Shown here: positions 9,598 to 22,315 of the stretch, piece after piece
Layout: every line of letters starts with the position of its first letter
Position numbering within the stretch: the stretch's first letter is position 1
From: Bugulina stolonifera
Lineage: Eukaryota > Bryozoa > Gymnolaemata > Cheilostomatida > Bugulidae
Length of the DNA stretch: 64,000 bases
Reading direction: 5' to 3'
Assembly: GCA_935421135.1 (NCBI GenBank)
Contig: OW285189.1
Location: 620,001-684,000, forward strand
Notes under the pieces: model-generated
The model's input: only the letters and a program-made list of their open reading frames with translations
Told to the model about the DNA's origin: nothing
Databases searched by the model: none
Program-made: the position numbers and the translations under genes

Positions 9598-12500
9598 GCA
9601 CAAGTCAATATCCTACCCTCGTCAGCAACTCAATTTATTATTGGTTACATGGTTACAAGAGATTATAATTATATACTTATTCATACGTTAGTTACATGGG
9701 TTACATATTTATATTTATTTACAAGGCCAGTGGTTACAGAAGTTACAAGGTTACATGTTTATAATTATTTACAACGCCAGTGGTTACAGAAGTTACAAGG
9801 TTACATATTTATATTTATTTACAACGCCAGTGGTTACAGAAGTTACAAGGTTACATATTTATATTTATTTACAAGGCCAGTGGTTACAGAAGTTACAAGG
9901 TTACATGTTTATAATTATTTACAACGCCAGTGGTTACAGAAGTTACAAGGTTACATATTTATATTTATTTACAACGCCAGTGGTTACAGAAGTTACAAGG
10001 TTACATGTTTATAATTATTTACAACGCCAGTGGTTACAGAAGTTACAAGGTTACATATTTATATTTATTTACAAGGCCAGTGGTTACAGAAGTTACAAGG
10101 TTACATATTTATATTTATTTACAACGCCAGTGGTTACAGAAGTTACAAGGTTACATGTTTATAATTATTTACAACGCCAGTGGTTACAGAAGTTACAAGG
10201 TTACATATTTATATTTATTTACAAGGCCAGTGGTTACAGAAGTTACAAGGTTACATGTTTATAATTATTTACAACGCCAGTGGTTACAGAAGTTACAAGG
10301 TTACATATTTATATTTATTTACAAGGCCAGTGGTTACAGAAGTTACAAGGTTACATATCTATATTTATTTACAACGCCAGTGGTTACAGAAGTTACAAGG
10401 TTACATGTTTATAATTATTTACAAGGCCAGTGGTTACAGAAGTTACAAGGTTACATATTTATATTTATTTACAACGCCAGTGTTTACAGAAGTTACAAGG
10501 TTACATATTTATATTTATTTACAACGCCAGTGGTTACAGAAGTTACAAGGTTACATGTTTATAATTATTTACAACGCCAGTGGTTACAGAAGTTACAAGG
10601 TTACATATTTATATTTATTTACAAGGCCAGTGGTTACAGAAGTTACAAGGTTACATGTTTATAATTATTTACAAGGCCAGTGGTTACAGAAGTTACAAGG
10701 TTACATGTTTATAATTATTTACAAGGCCAGTGGTTACAGAAGTTACAAGGTTACATGTTCATAATTATTTACAAGGCCAGTGGTTACAGAAGTTACAAGG
10801 TTACATATTTATATTTATTTACAACGCCAGTGGTTACAGAAGTTACAAGGTTACATGTTTATAATTATTTACAACGCCAGTGGTTACAGAAGTTACAAGG
10901 TTACATATTTATATTTATTTACAAGGCCAGTGGTTACAGAAGTTACAAGGTTACATATTTATATTTATTTACAACGCCAGTGGTTACAGAAGTTACAAGG
11001 TTACATGTTTATAATTATTTACAACGCCAGTGGTTACAGATGTTACAAGGTTACATGTTTATAATTATTTACAAGGCCAGTGGTTACAGAAGTTACAAGG
11101 TTACATATTTATATTTATTTACAACGCCAGTGGTTACAGAAGTTACAAGGTTACATATTTATATTTATTTACAAGGCCAGTGGTTACAGAAGTTACAAGG
11201 TTACATGTTCATAATTATTTACAAGGCCAGTGGTTACAGAAGTTACAAGGTTACATATTTATATTTATTTACAACGCCAGTGGTTACAGAAGTTACAAGG
11301 TTACATGTTTATAATTATTTACAACGCCAGTGGTTACAGAAGTTACAAGGTTACATATTTATATTTATTTACAAGGCCAGTGGTTACAGAAGTTACAAGG
11401 TTACATGTTTATAATTATATACAAGGCCAGTGGTTACAGATGTTACAAGGTTACATGTTTATAATTATTTACAAGGCCAGTGGTTACAGAAGTTACAAGG
11501 TTACATATTTATATTTATTTACAACGTCAGTGGTTACAGAAGTTACAAGGTTACATGTTCATAATTATTTACAAGGCCAGTGGTTACAGAAGTTACAAGG
11601 TTACATATTTATATTTATTTACAAGGCCAGTGGTTACAGAAGTTACAAGGTTACATGTTCATAATTATTTACAAGGCCAGTGGTTACAGAAGTTACAAGG
11701 TTACATATTTATATTTATTTACAACGCCAGTGGTTACAGAAGTTACAAGGTTACATATTTATAATTATTTACAAGGCCAGTGGTTACAGAAGTTACAAGG
11801 TTACATGTTCATAATTATTTACAAGGCCAGTGGTTACAGAAGTTACAAGGTTACATATTTATATTTATTTACAACGCCAGTGGTTACAGAAGTTACAAGG
11901 TTACATATTTATATTTATTTACAAGGCCAGTGGTTACAGAAGTTACAAGGTTACATGTTCATAATTATTTACAAGGCCAGTGGTTACAGAAGTTACAAGG
12001 TTACATATTTATATTTATTTACAACGTCAGTGGTTACAGAAGTTACAAGGTTACATGTTCATAATTATTTACAAGGCCAGTGGTTACAGAAGTTACAAGG
12101 TTACATATTTATATTTATTTACAAGGCCAGTGGTTACAGAAGTTACAAGGTTACATGTTCATAATTATTTACAAGGCCAGTGGTTACAGAAGTTACAAGG
12201 TTACATATTTATATTTATTTACAACGCCAGTGGTTACAGAAGTTACAAGGTTACATATTTATAATTATTTACAAGGCCAGTGGTTACAGAAGTTACAAGG
12301 TTACATGTTCATAATTATTTACAAGGCCAGTGGTTACAGAAGTTACAAGGTTACATATTTATATTTATTTACAACGCCAGTGGTTACAGAAGTTACAAGG
12401 TTACATGTTTATAATTATTTACAACGCCAGTGGTTACAGAAGTTACAAGGTTACATATTTATATTTATTTACAACGCCAGTGGTTACAGAAGTTACAAGG

Positions 12501-13515
12501 TTACATGTTTATAATTATTTACAAGGCCAGTGGTTACAGAAGTTACAAGGTTACATGTTTATAATTAGTTACAACGCCAGTGGTTACAGATGTTACAAGG
12601 TTACATGTTTATAATTATTTACAAGGCCAGTGGTTACAGAAGTTACAAGGTTACATGTTCATAATTATTTACAAGGCCAGTGGTTACAGAAGTTACAAGG
12701 TTACATATTTATATTTATTTACAACGCCAGTGGTTACAGAAGTTACAAGGTTACATGTTCATAATTATTTACAAGGCCAGTGGTTACAGAAGTTACAAGG
12801 TTACATATTTATATTTATTTACAAGGCCAGTGGTTACAGAAGTTACAAGGTTACATGTTCATAATTATTTACAAGGCCAGTGGTTACAGAAGTTACAAGG
12901 TTACATATTTATATTTATTTACAACGCCAGTGGTTACAGAAGTTACAAGGTTACATATTTATATTTATTTACAAGGCCAGTGGTTACAGAAGTTACAAGG
13001 TTACATGTTCATAATTATTTACAAGGCCAGTGGTTACAGAAGTTACAAGGTTACATGTTTATATTTATTTACAACGCCAGTGGTTACAGAAGTTACAAGG
13101 TTACATGTTTATAATTATTTACAACGCCAGTGGTTACAGAAGTTACAAGGTTACATATTTATATTTATTTACAACGCCAGTGGTTACAGAAGTTACAAGG
13201 TTACATGTTTATAATTATTTACAACGCCAGTGGTTACAGAAGTTACAAGGTTACATATTTATATTTATTTACAAGGCCAGTGGTTACAGAAGTTACAAGG
13301 TTGCATGTTTATAATTATTTACAAGGCCAGTGGTTACAGAAGTTACAAGGTTACATATTTATATTTATTTACAACGCCAGTGGTTACAGAAGTTACAAGG
13401 TTACATGTTTATATTTATTTACAAGGCCAGTGGTTACAGAAGTTACAAGGTTACATATTTATATTTATTTATTTAGATTCATATGTAAACAGTAGCTACA
13501 CAGGTTACAGGGATA
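9598..13515 (+). repeat. Left terminal inverted repeat: about 75 copies of a 50-bp unit
   Basis: After an outer unique segment (9598 to about 9690) a strict 50-bp period runs to about 13470, then degenerates to 13515. Each unit carries GTTACA three times, at unit positions 2, 11 and 19. Two sites vary together or separately: ACATATTTATATTT versus ACATGTTTATAATT, and ACAACGCC versus ACAAGGCC. Some units carry private variants such as TGTTTACAGA (10481) and AACGTCAG (11521 and 12021). The unit is not a multiple of three, so the long Thr/Tyr/Val-rich frames are shadows. Confidence 0.95.
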
Positions 13516-13658
13516 ATTATTTACATGTTAATGTTGCTTTTTAAATGTTTTTGTATCCGTAATATTCATATCTAGTTCTCATCGGTAACACTTTAGTCAT
13601 CAATGGTAGCATTACACTCACTCCAACGCCACTTGCACACTTGGGCATCTTTGTGGAT
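13516..13658. other. Spacer between left TIR and transposase stop
   Basis: Short AT-rich 3' flank of the transposase gene; no other feature seen. Confidence 0.5.
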
Positions 13659-16600
13659 TTATACTATTTTAGCTCGCTTTTTTGATTTGATGAGCGGGGA
13701 TTGCCTAGACCTTTTCCTCCGCCTACTTACGGATGTCTGTTGTACAGGACATAGGTTTCTACAAAAGAAATATTTTAGTATGTTGATTTGTACACTCATC
13801 AGTAAGTGAGCTACACTATTTCTATGTAACATTGCTGCTACTCAATCTATTCAATGCTCATTGGACCCTATATCGTTTTTGTGGTAGTACATGTATTTTT
13901 AACTACTTTTGAGATAAATTTGGAAATTATACTTTGAAATATAATTGAAGTTGCTCACTTGCTAGCAAGAGGAGTTTCTGTTCCATATAAGAACACCTCA
14001 GACCGTCTCTGAAGTGATCCAGCCTTTGGATATTTTTTTGCAAAGTTGGTAGCTGCCGCTCGCAGTAACTGGGATTTCTTGATATCCCGCTCGACCTCTA
14101 ATGCAAACGCTCTCCATATCTCAAGAGCATCTTCTTCTTCATACACATCAGTCCCAGCTGTCACCTGAGAAGGTTCAGGGTCACCTTTCTCATTAATTGG
14201 GACGTTTTGGTCGTAAGATGATGTAGGTTGTAACCCATCAAACCAGGAATCTGGTAGTTCCATCTCTTCTCCGGTGGCAATCAGTCCCAGTTTTCTTTTG
14301 AATTCCACTGTCATCTGTGGCACGGTGTTTTAAATATACAGAATGTGTTAATATAACATAGGTCATGCTTTCAAAAATACGCTTCATCCTGAAATATTTC
14401 CACTTTCCCCCTACTTTTTGTAGATTTTTTTTTACAGGAGCAATATAATCTCTTACTAATTGCACTGGGCTATCTACATATACTTGTTGCACCGGTTATA
14501 TTAGTAGGCCCTTGAGTGAACTATGGACCAGAAGATTAGCAGCAAATTGTTTTCGGAACTGGAAGCTATGCGCCCTTATTTTGTCGTTGGAATAGTACCA
14601 ATGCCTTTTATCTTTACTTAGGATGATGTAGCTACTATTTTATAATACTATTATGAAATAGCCACATGATGCAACTAGTAATAATTTGTATACTTCACTG
14701 AATCACTAATGTTATCTACCTCTAACTTTCATTGAATATGACTATATTATTCATGCTTATAAAATCAAATAATGCCTCAAGGAAAGATGCTAAATACATT
14801 CTAAATGATGGTTTACTTACATTGTTGTTGTTTGTGCTTACAATGTCGCAGCTAACTGAAAAAATCTGCTTACCGTGTTGCCAGCAGTCTTGGTGATGCT
14901 GTCCAAAACTTTTTGACAGTAGAAACTTTGCAGCTCTGTCATCACTAAATGTACCAGCTGTGCGATGTTTGCTGCTTTACATCTAGTTAGCATGTTATCT
15001 TTCATAACCAGGAAAGCTCTTTCGACTAGGTTGTTGGTGTTGTGCCCACTAGTTGGCAAGCCACGTCTTAAACCAATCACCCAACTCTCTCGTTTTTGAA
15101 AAAGTTTGGTGACGTGTGCCTTTTGCTCTTCATTAACAGCTTTATCCAAGGCTCTCTTGTAGCTAAAAGAGTAATAATGATACAAATATATGCAGATCTA
15201 CATGTCAATATGTAAGTTCTCAATAACATATTGCATACACATTTCACCTTAGTTTGTGCACAATTTGGTAATTTTTACCCAAGCAGAATGGATTACAATA
15301 AAAAAGTTATATTCATCATAATAAAAGGCAATTTGACAGGCAGGTCATTTTACCATGGCCCAGAAAGACGTAGAAATAATATTTGAAATTTGAAAATGAA
15401 AAATATTGTTCGAAAATGAAAAGTTATTTTTGAAGTGAAAATTACTTTTCCGGGGCTGAGATTGTGGTTTGGGACCACTATTCCATTTTAATGCAGGTGT
15501 TTCTATTTCAAGCAAAAAGTCCATGGTCTAAAAATATTTTCAGTTGTTACGCCCTGCCATAGATTTAGTATATCCATGATTGTTAGGGCTTAAAATCAAG
15601 CCAGTTTTTTGTAGTCTAGTTTCTGACAGTTAAATATGGACATGCAGCTATACATGTAAAATCATTATTGTTATTATTATCAATAGTAATTTGAAGACTA
15701 GAGAATAGATCCTTGTTGATGTCGCATATTTCAATAATATTTTTCAACGTTATCTTTGTCCTTCTGGGCAGTAAAAAATTTGAACTGTGAGTGAGCTTGG
15801 TACCAAGTAGATAAATGACATAGTACATGTATGTTCCATGTTACACGTAACATCAAGGGCCTCCTAGCAACTCTGTTCAATAGACTTTGCTAAGACAAAA
15901 AACTGCACACAAGTGAAAGATATACTATAGCTTGATTACAGGCATTCAAGAGTAGTGGACTAGGATTATTTAGAACCAAAGAAGTGCAAGAGCTGTGCAA
16001 TAAGGAAATAAATCTACAATACATTTTGAGAGATGACAATATTCAATCAGGCTAGACAGCAACTAAAAGGTTTGTTTCATAAACATATTAAAACAAGGAC
16101 TGCACTAATATTTCAGGGCTATATACACAATAACTGCTAAACATACACAAGTAGACCTATAATAATTATATATCATAAACAAAAGCTGGAACAAGAACAA
16201 TTGGCCTGTTGTGTGGTTGAGCCCCTATCCTATTTCTCACACCTTTGGTCTAGACAGACTGTAAGACATGTAACACAAAGGCTAACATAATTATATGGTG
16301 GCTGATAAAAATGTACTCACTTTGCATCAGCTTCCTGGAAATCATTGGCATATAAAATATTCTGAAATACTTTTGTCTGTTCTTCTCGCTGTGAGACTGT
16401 GCATTCTCTGCAGAATAGAAGTTGGGAAAATTTGTAAAACCAACTAGACCGAGTTTAACCTGCTCTATGAATAATTCAAACAGTCAGCAATATTATTAGC
16501 CAGTGGAAGATATACTGGTTGCCAATGTCAGAGATACCAATTTCCAATTTGCAACAATAATGATTCAATGGTAGAGCTCTGCTTAATTATTCTCTGTACA

Positions 16601-19600
16601 TGCAAGTTTCATCCATAATATAGTATGTAGGCCTAGATTATTATAATCCCCATCCACAACCAATAGTCGGAAAAATACAGAATTAATTAATTCATTCTTC
16701 AATGCAGTTTAAATATTGTAATGGTTTCTGGTATTTAGTGCGGTCGTCCTTGGACGACTACCGACCCAGAACTGGAGTGCCTATGAGTGGTGCTAGGCCT
16801 TCTCATTACATGAAAGATCGAGCGGTTTCAGTAGTCCAATAACTACCAGAGACGACCCATCTGGTCCCAAGTCTGACCTTCAGACTATACCTTGAAAGAG
16901 AGTAGTTCGACCTAGTAGGCGGTTCGCAAAGCGAATGACCTAGTAAAAGGAAGTGAAAGTATCTGTATCAAGTATAGATGTGTCTTTATTGAAAGCCAAA
17001 TCAAGACTGAGACAACAAACAATGAAACAGTGGCCTTTATATAGTATAAGGACTTCTGCCCGACGTAGTGTCGGGAAAAGACGAGATAGGGTCGTCTGGA
17101 AGTTGGGCAACAACATGGCGGCCGGAAGCACGACGGCCGACCCAAAATAGGTCGGGTTGTACAAAAGTTGCTTATAATCGTCCAATTCATGTACAAAATG
17201 AATATCAAGTGATTCTGAGAGGTCGGGCCTCTTTACATGGGTATAAAAGGCACTAAAAGACTTAGAAATTATCATACAAGTATATACAATGATATAGAGG
17301 TTAAGCAATGTAGAATGCAAGCAGGTATATACATGTAAGCACACATAATAATGAGTATCAGGTGTAAGAGGTGACTGTGCGTACCATTACAATATCACAA
17401 GTTAGAAACTGATCACATACCTCAGATGAGAATTCAACCACCTTCTGTATGCCTGGATTACGTGAAATGCACATAGAATATTGATTGATTTTGGCCAGAG
17501 CTCTTTGATGGCTCGTTTTTCAGCTGCCGAGTCATCTGTCATAACAACACAAGGAAACCCATTGCTGTAATAGGCTGTGTCCCCTACCAAATCTCCTATC
17601 ATGGATAAGCCTTTTACGATGGTAGAACTGGTTTCCGAAGAGCAAATAAAGAGTCCCAAGGGGAAGCCTCCTACGTGTTGGACATGAACCAAGACTAAGA
17701 ATACCCGATGATTAGCCCTGTCCATGTTGCCTAAAACAGATACACCTACACTTATATTCTCTGTACTACACATGTACGAGACCCGCACACTCTATACTAA
17801 AATAGTTATTTAAATTGGAATATTGGGTTTTAAAATGCCCTGAAAACATTGTTATTATAAAGATCCTTTGCATGTAGTCCATCAGCCAAGCAGCAAAATT
17901 ATGACTTTTCGCTCCTGACCTCTCCAATCTACACAATTTTTTGTGTACAGATAGATTAAAACATGGGCAATTCAAATCCACTTACTAACCCCTCGAAATC
18001 ACTTGACAAAGAAGTGAAAATTTCATTTCTTTTGAAATTTTTAACATTAGAGTTGTCTGCTGCTTACTTGCTGTTAGAAAATATTAGAATCCTCCTAAGC
18101 CAACTTTCATTGGTCAGTTGCATGTACTTCCTGTCATTTTGATAAATTGTCTAAGAAAGTGAGTAGTAAGAAACCTACTTGATACTAGATTTGGCAACTT
18201 TTGTAGTAAATGTGTAATGATAAATTCATTCAGTTCTCCATAATGGTTATCTTAAGAGTTAAATGGAGTATCCAAAGACCAACAAACTGTTCTCTAAATA
18301 AATATTGACACAGATATTCATTGAATTATGGAAACAGCTAGACATTAGACAAGAAGTTAGTTGGAGCTGAGAGTTAACTCACTCTGACTCTGAGAACCAT
18401 ATATGGGGTTAAAAAATATGCAATTGATGCTATATACAAAAAAAGTTTCCTCTATTTCATCATTATAGTTTTTAGTATTATTAGACAATTCACTTGACCG
18501 CCAGACGATTATAAAAAACAAAATATTCATGCAAAAAATTGTCAAAAATGGGAATTCAAACTTGCCCAGCTAGGGACAGCAAAACAAGAAGAGAGACGCT
18601 GGGTTAAAATTTCGAAGCAATAACTTTCATACAGTAGCCTGAGCAAACTGTGGCAAGTTGTTTTTAAACGCAAATTTTTTTCAGGGAATGAAACTGGAAG
18701 AAAAGAATTAAAATATGTGCAGACAAAGTGTCGGATGCTAAAAATAAGTTTAATGAGTTGGTATCATCAAAACTGGCATCATAACAGCCAAAAAACTGGA
18801 AGAATTTTCGTTGTAGAGATAATTCCTAATTTTTTCACCTTATGTACACAGAGTAGATGAAAGAAGCCATTATTCTGAATCTAAGCCACTGAAGTTCGTC
18901 AACTTTCTTATGGCTCAATCACACAGTATAAGTATTTTACCTGAGGAATCTAGAAATACCATCTCCCCTGCGGTTTTCAATAATTTATGGGCTCTCTTGA
19001 ACATCGCTGGGCAGATAGCTATGATTTCTTCTCCATTGTTACTTTCAATTCTGATTTCATCTTCACTGTATTTTGCTGCATACCCAATTTCTTCAGCCCG
19101 GTCATAACCTTGTTTGAGTCTAAGTAAATTACTATGCATGGTTAAAACATGGAAAACTCAGCATGCTATTTACTTCCATAACTTCCTGTCTCAGAATTTA
19201 GGGATAGAAACTCTGATAATTTATGATGTTCAAATTTCACAGCACAATACTGTTTCATGCTGATGGAAATAGAACTTTCACTGCAACGATACACTTATAT
19301 GTACACTTGTACATGTCTAAAAACTGATATAAGGTGTTGATGCAATTTTAACATATTTCAAAAGACATGATATGATATAGTGTTTTGCCTGAGGTTACTT
19401 GAGACCTATAAACAAAGAAAATTAATAGGGAATTGGGAATATTGAATAAAGGCTTTTTAGAGAAAAAAATCTGATCCACTCTAACAACTCTAACAATGTC
19501 TAGTTTTGTAATTTTTGTTAGAACAAAATATAGAAATTGAAAGTGATGGAGCATGCTTGTCACTTTTCTATCAAATAATGAATAGCAATACAACAGTATA

Positions 19601-21561
19601 TCAAGCATAGGTGTATTACTGCTTACATAATGTCTCCCCAGTAGACAACAATAGGGAATTTATAATCCCATTATCATTATACTGGCTTGTAGGAATAGTT
19701 TACCCTAAAGCTTACACTGTGTAGTCAATAGCAGGTGAGATAATAATTATCATTTGTTTGTTGTGATGGAACTCTATCACTGATGGGATATCCAATGGTA
19801 TGTTAGAAACCTATTCCCTCTAATCTCTCAATTATATTATATTATCACATAGTATGATGTATAATCAGTAGGCCTAAGAGGAAAGGCCATCTAAGTATGA
19901 GAGGCCATCTAAGTATGAGAGAATTGTAAACCATTGAAGAATTAGCCATATCAGTCAAACTGGGTAATTGAAACTAGTGCTAGAGCTAGATGTACTGAGT
20001 GCATATCTTGCTTCTTTTTAGGTTATTTGGTATACATTATAAATATAATGAATATTACCAAAGCATACCATGGTATTTTCATGGATATGAAGCAAATCTT
20101 TGACTGCCCAAAAATTAAATTCTCTGCCTGTAAATTGTCTCACCATGTGAAGCTAGAGGGGAGTAGAATAATTTTGTAATCGCCTGTAATCATAAGTATA
20201 GCTGTTCCATCAGTATTAAATGATCAACTGCTTTGATGCAAGTGTAATGGGTCTAACCAAATTATATAGGTATCAGAAATAGAATAATTACTGGTCTATT
20301 GCTGAACTTAGGCACAAACAGCATACCCTACCAATTACTTGCCAATCTACATTGTGATAGCCTTACCTACACACATATTTCAAGTCTGGAACTACAGATC
20401 TATCAGCTAACATCTTGCAGTACTCTGTAGCAGATGTGCAGTTTGCTTGCAGATCACATTTTAGCTTTTGAAGTGACTGACTTGGAGACAGTCTATCTTC
20501 ATTAAACAGTGCTATGAGCTTGTTTCTTGTGCTAAGGCAAACATCTCTGCACTGCATTGCAGAAGCACTCTCTATTTGATGGTTATGCTGACCAGCTATG
20601 GTGACATCCATTCTAAAAGTTGTATGTAGGCGAGACATAGAATATGCACATGAAACAGCAGATCATATTATTTATAAAATCAGTTCAAGTATAAACAGTT
20701 ATACATAATTTCACACACACCTTGTTGGGTATAGAATCATTAGCAATGTGGCTGGACATGATGTATTTTTCTTATTAGGTTTGTTGCTGTGGTATCGGCT
20801 AGTGTTGTGTTGGCAACAAAACAATCGCTAAAATTGAATAAAATGGCAGATTTATACAATAAATACGCTCTTGGCTAATTTATTATAATAAAATAGGATA
20901 ATTTGAAAGTTCACTCAGTCTACGTAGTTACTCCACGCAAATGTAGCTTCAAGTCACATATATGTACATGTATGTCAATGGCTTCTCAAGTTATACTGGT
21001 CTCGTTTCTTGCAATATTCAACAATTTGAAAGTCAAAACTCAGTTTAGTTAGGTACTTTCAACTAATTGAAACTCATTGGAGCAGCAGCTCATCAGATGA
21101 AGCAATGAACAAATACTTCTACATAATACAAAGATAGTGCAAATTGTGGTAAAGTACTAGTTTGAAATTTACGGTGTGAACTGAGAAGACCTACATGTAC
21201 CTACACTACATGTAAACATTTAAAGTATAGGGCCTGTTGCTTCAGTGAATCAGACATATATGTATGTATGATGTACAATTGTAAAACATATATGTATCTA
21301 AATGTATGAAAAAGGGGAACTAGCACGTACAACTGAGGTTTTTAGGTGTTGAAATTTCAAGATAAACGTGTAATGTTCAAGGTAGTAGCTTACCTTAAAC
21401 TTGATAGGCAATGCTGGTTTTGGAAAAGTTTTCCGAACTCTCCATGTTGTTTTTGATTTTTCTGAGTGAGCTTCTAACCATTGGGTTGCTTCTTCAATGC
21501 TCTCAATGCTTTTGACTGTAATTACTGATGTGCTTCTGCCAGAAACCCGTCTATTAGGCAT
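13659..21561 (-). CDS. MULE-type DDE transposase, 617 residues, 9 exons
   Basis: Exons (minus): 21561-21394, 20827-20721, 20612-20367, 19131-18941, 17730-17421, 16407-16321, 15162-14874, 14314-13959, 13758-13659; all have GT/AG borders and phases that join to an open 1,854-nt frame. Residues 57-103 form a WRKY/FLYWCH-like zinc site (C60/C61, C80, H101, H103) for DNA binding. The catalytic core has D235 (VFLDSSG), D303 (VMTDDSAAE) and E417 (NNLVERAF), with the MULE C-x2-H pair C324/H327 (LCAFH). The tail (last exon) has two basic clusters, RRRKR and KSKKR, suited to nuclear import. It cuts and joins the element ends. Exon 1 could have an upstream 5' UTR exon; the start at 21561 is the first Met after a plausible acceptor. 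A solo LTR sits in intron 5. Confidence 0.85.
16717..17391 (-). mobile_element. Solo LTR of Gypsy family B (copy B1), in transposase intron 5
   Basis: TGTAATGG..CCATTACA, 675 bp, flanked by ATAT (16713-16716 and 17392-17395). On the minus strand it has a TATATAA-like box and AATAAA, so its sense strand is minus, the same as the transposase. It begins 30 bases after the end of exon 5 (17421) and ends about 310 bases before exon 6 (16407), leaving both splice sites intact. Its own polyadenylation signal in sense orientation could cause premature transcript ends. Confidence 0.88.
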
Positions 21562-22315
21562 TCTAAACCATAGTAAATAAACATACCAAACAAAGTTTAA
21601 CACATAAAATTGTTATAACATACACTGTACATCATGTTACATAATGTTGCATGGAATCTAAAAATGAGATTTGACAACAGAGTTAGATTACTGGCTGTAC
21701 AAAAATATGTCATGTCAGAATTTAAGGTCTTATTGTTCTTACTGCAAAGCAAAATTAGGAATTTTTTAATTTACAGAAATATGGCCTGTTTTTTCAATTC
21801 ATGATAAGAGTACATGTAGAGTAGATACTTTACCTCTTAACTCAGGTATAACTGTAAGCTGTAGGCAGTGCAAGCGGGTTAAATCGATTAGAAGTTTGAA
21901 ATTAGAAATTAGCAATTCAGTTGTTCATGGACTGTCTGAGCTTCGTATGGTTGCCAATATAGTCTCACCATGCAAACTCCTTGCAATCTATTATTAGTGA
22001 AAATCTCAGTGTGTCCCAATGGATTGTATAATTCACAGTTCTACTGAGTATTTCAATTTGTCCAATGGTTTGTAGTAAAACTGTATTATCAAGTTTCATT
22101 GGTTCTACCATGAATGGTGAAAATGAATTTGGGTGGGCCTAACAATTACAGACTCTGGCACCACTATAAATAAGATACTTTCCAATCACCCACCCCAGTG
22201 TCTGATTAACAGAAGGACCGTTAGCTGAGATTTCTATGTCAAATTTGTCTGTATTTGGAGACACATTTAATTTGTAAACTTTCTAAAACCTACTGATCAT
22301 ATTAACATTTTCATC
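21562..22315. promoter_or_regulatory. Divergent promoter region between transposase and ATPase genes
   Basis: The 754-bp spacer separates two head-to-head genes. On the plus strand TATAAATA lies at 22165-22172 with CCAAT close by at about 22181, 145-150 bases before the ATPase start. No clear TATA box was found for the transposase; an acceptor-like TTTAG just before its Met hints at a spliced 5' UTR. Co-regulation of the two genes is inferred from the layout. Confidence 0.5.

Noticed and set aside
9690..13470. CRISPR array
   Set aside because: Repeats are contiguous without unique spacers, and the setting is eukaryotic.
9589..13544. Many long plus-strand reading frames rich in Thr, Tyr, Val, Leu and Gln in the array
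   Set aside because: The unit is 50 bp, not a multiple of three, so the same sequence is read in all three frames in turn. The frames are a by-product of a stop-poor repeat.
14238..14492. An extra transposase exon between exons 7 and 8
   Set aside because: The frame has no matching acceptor and donor, and exons 7 and 8 already join in phase.
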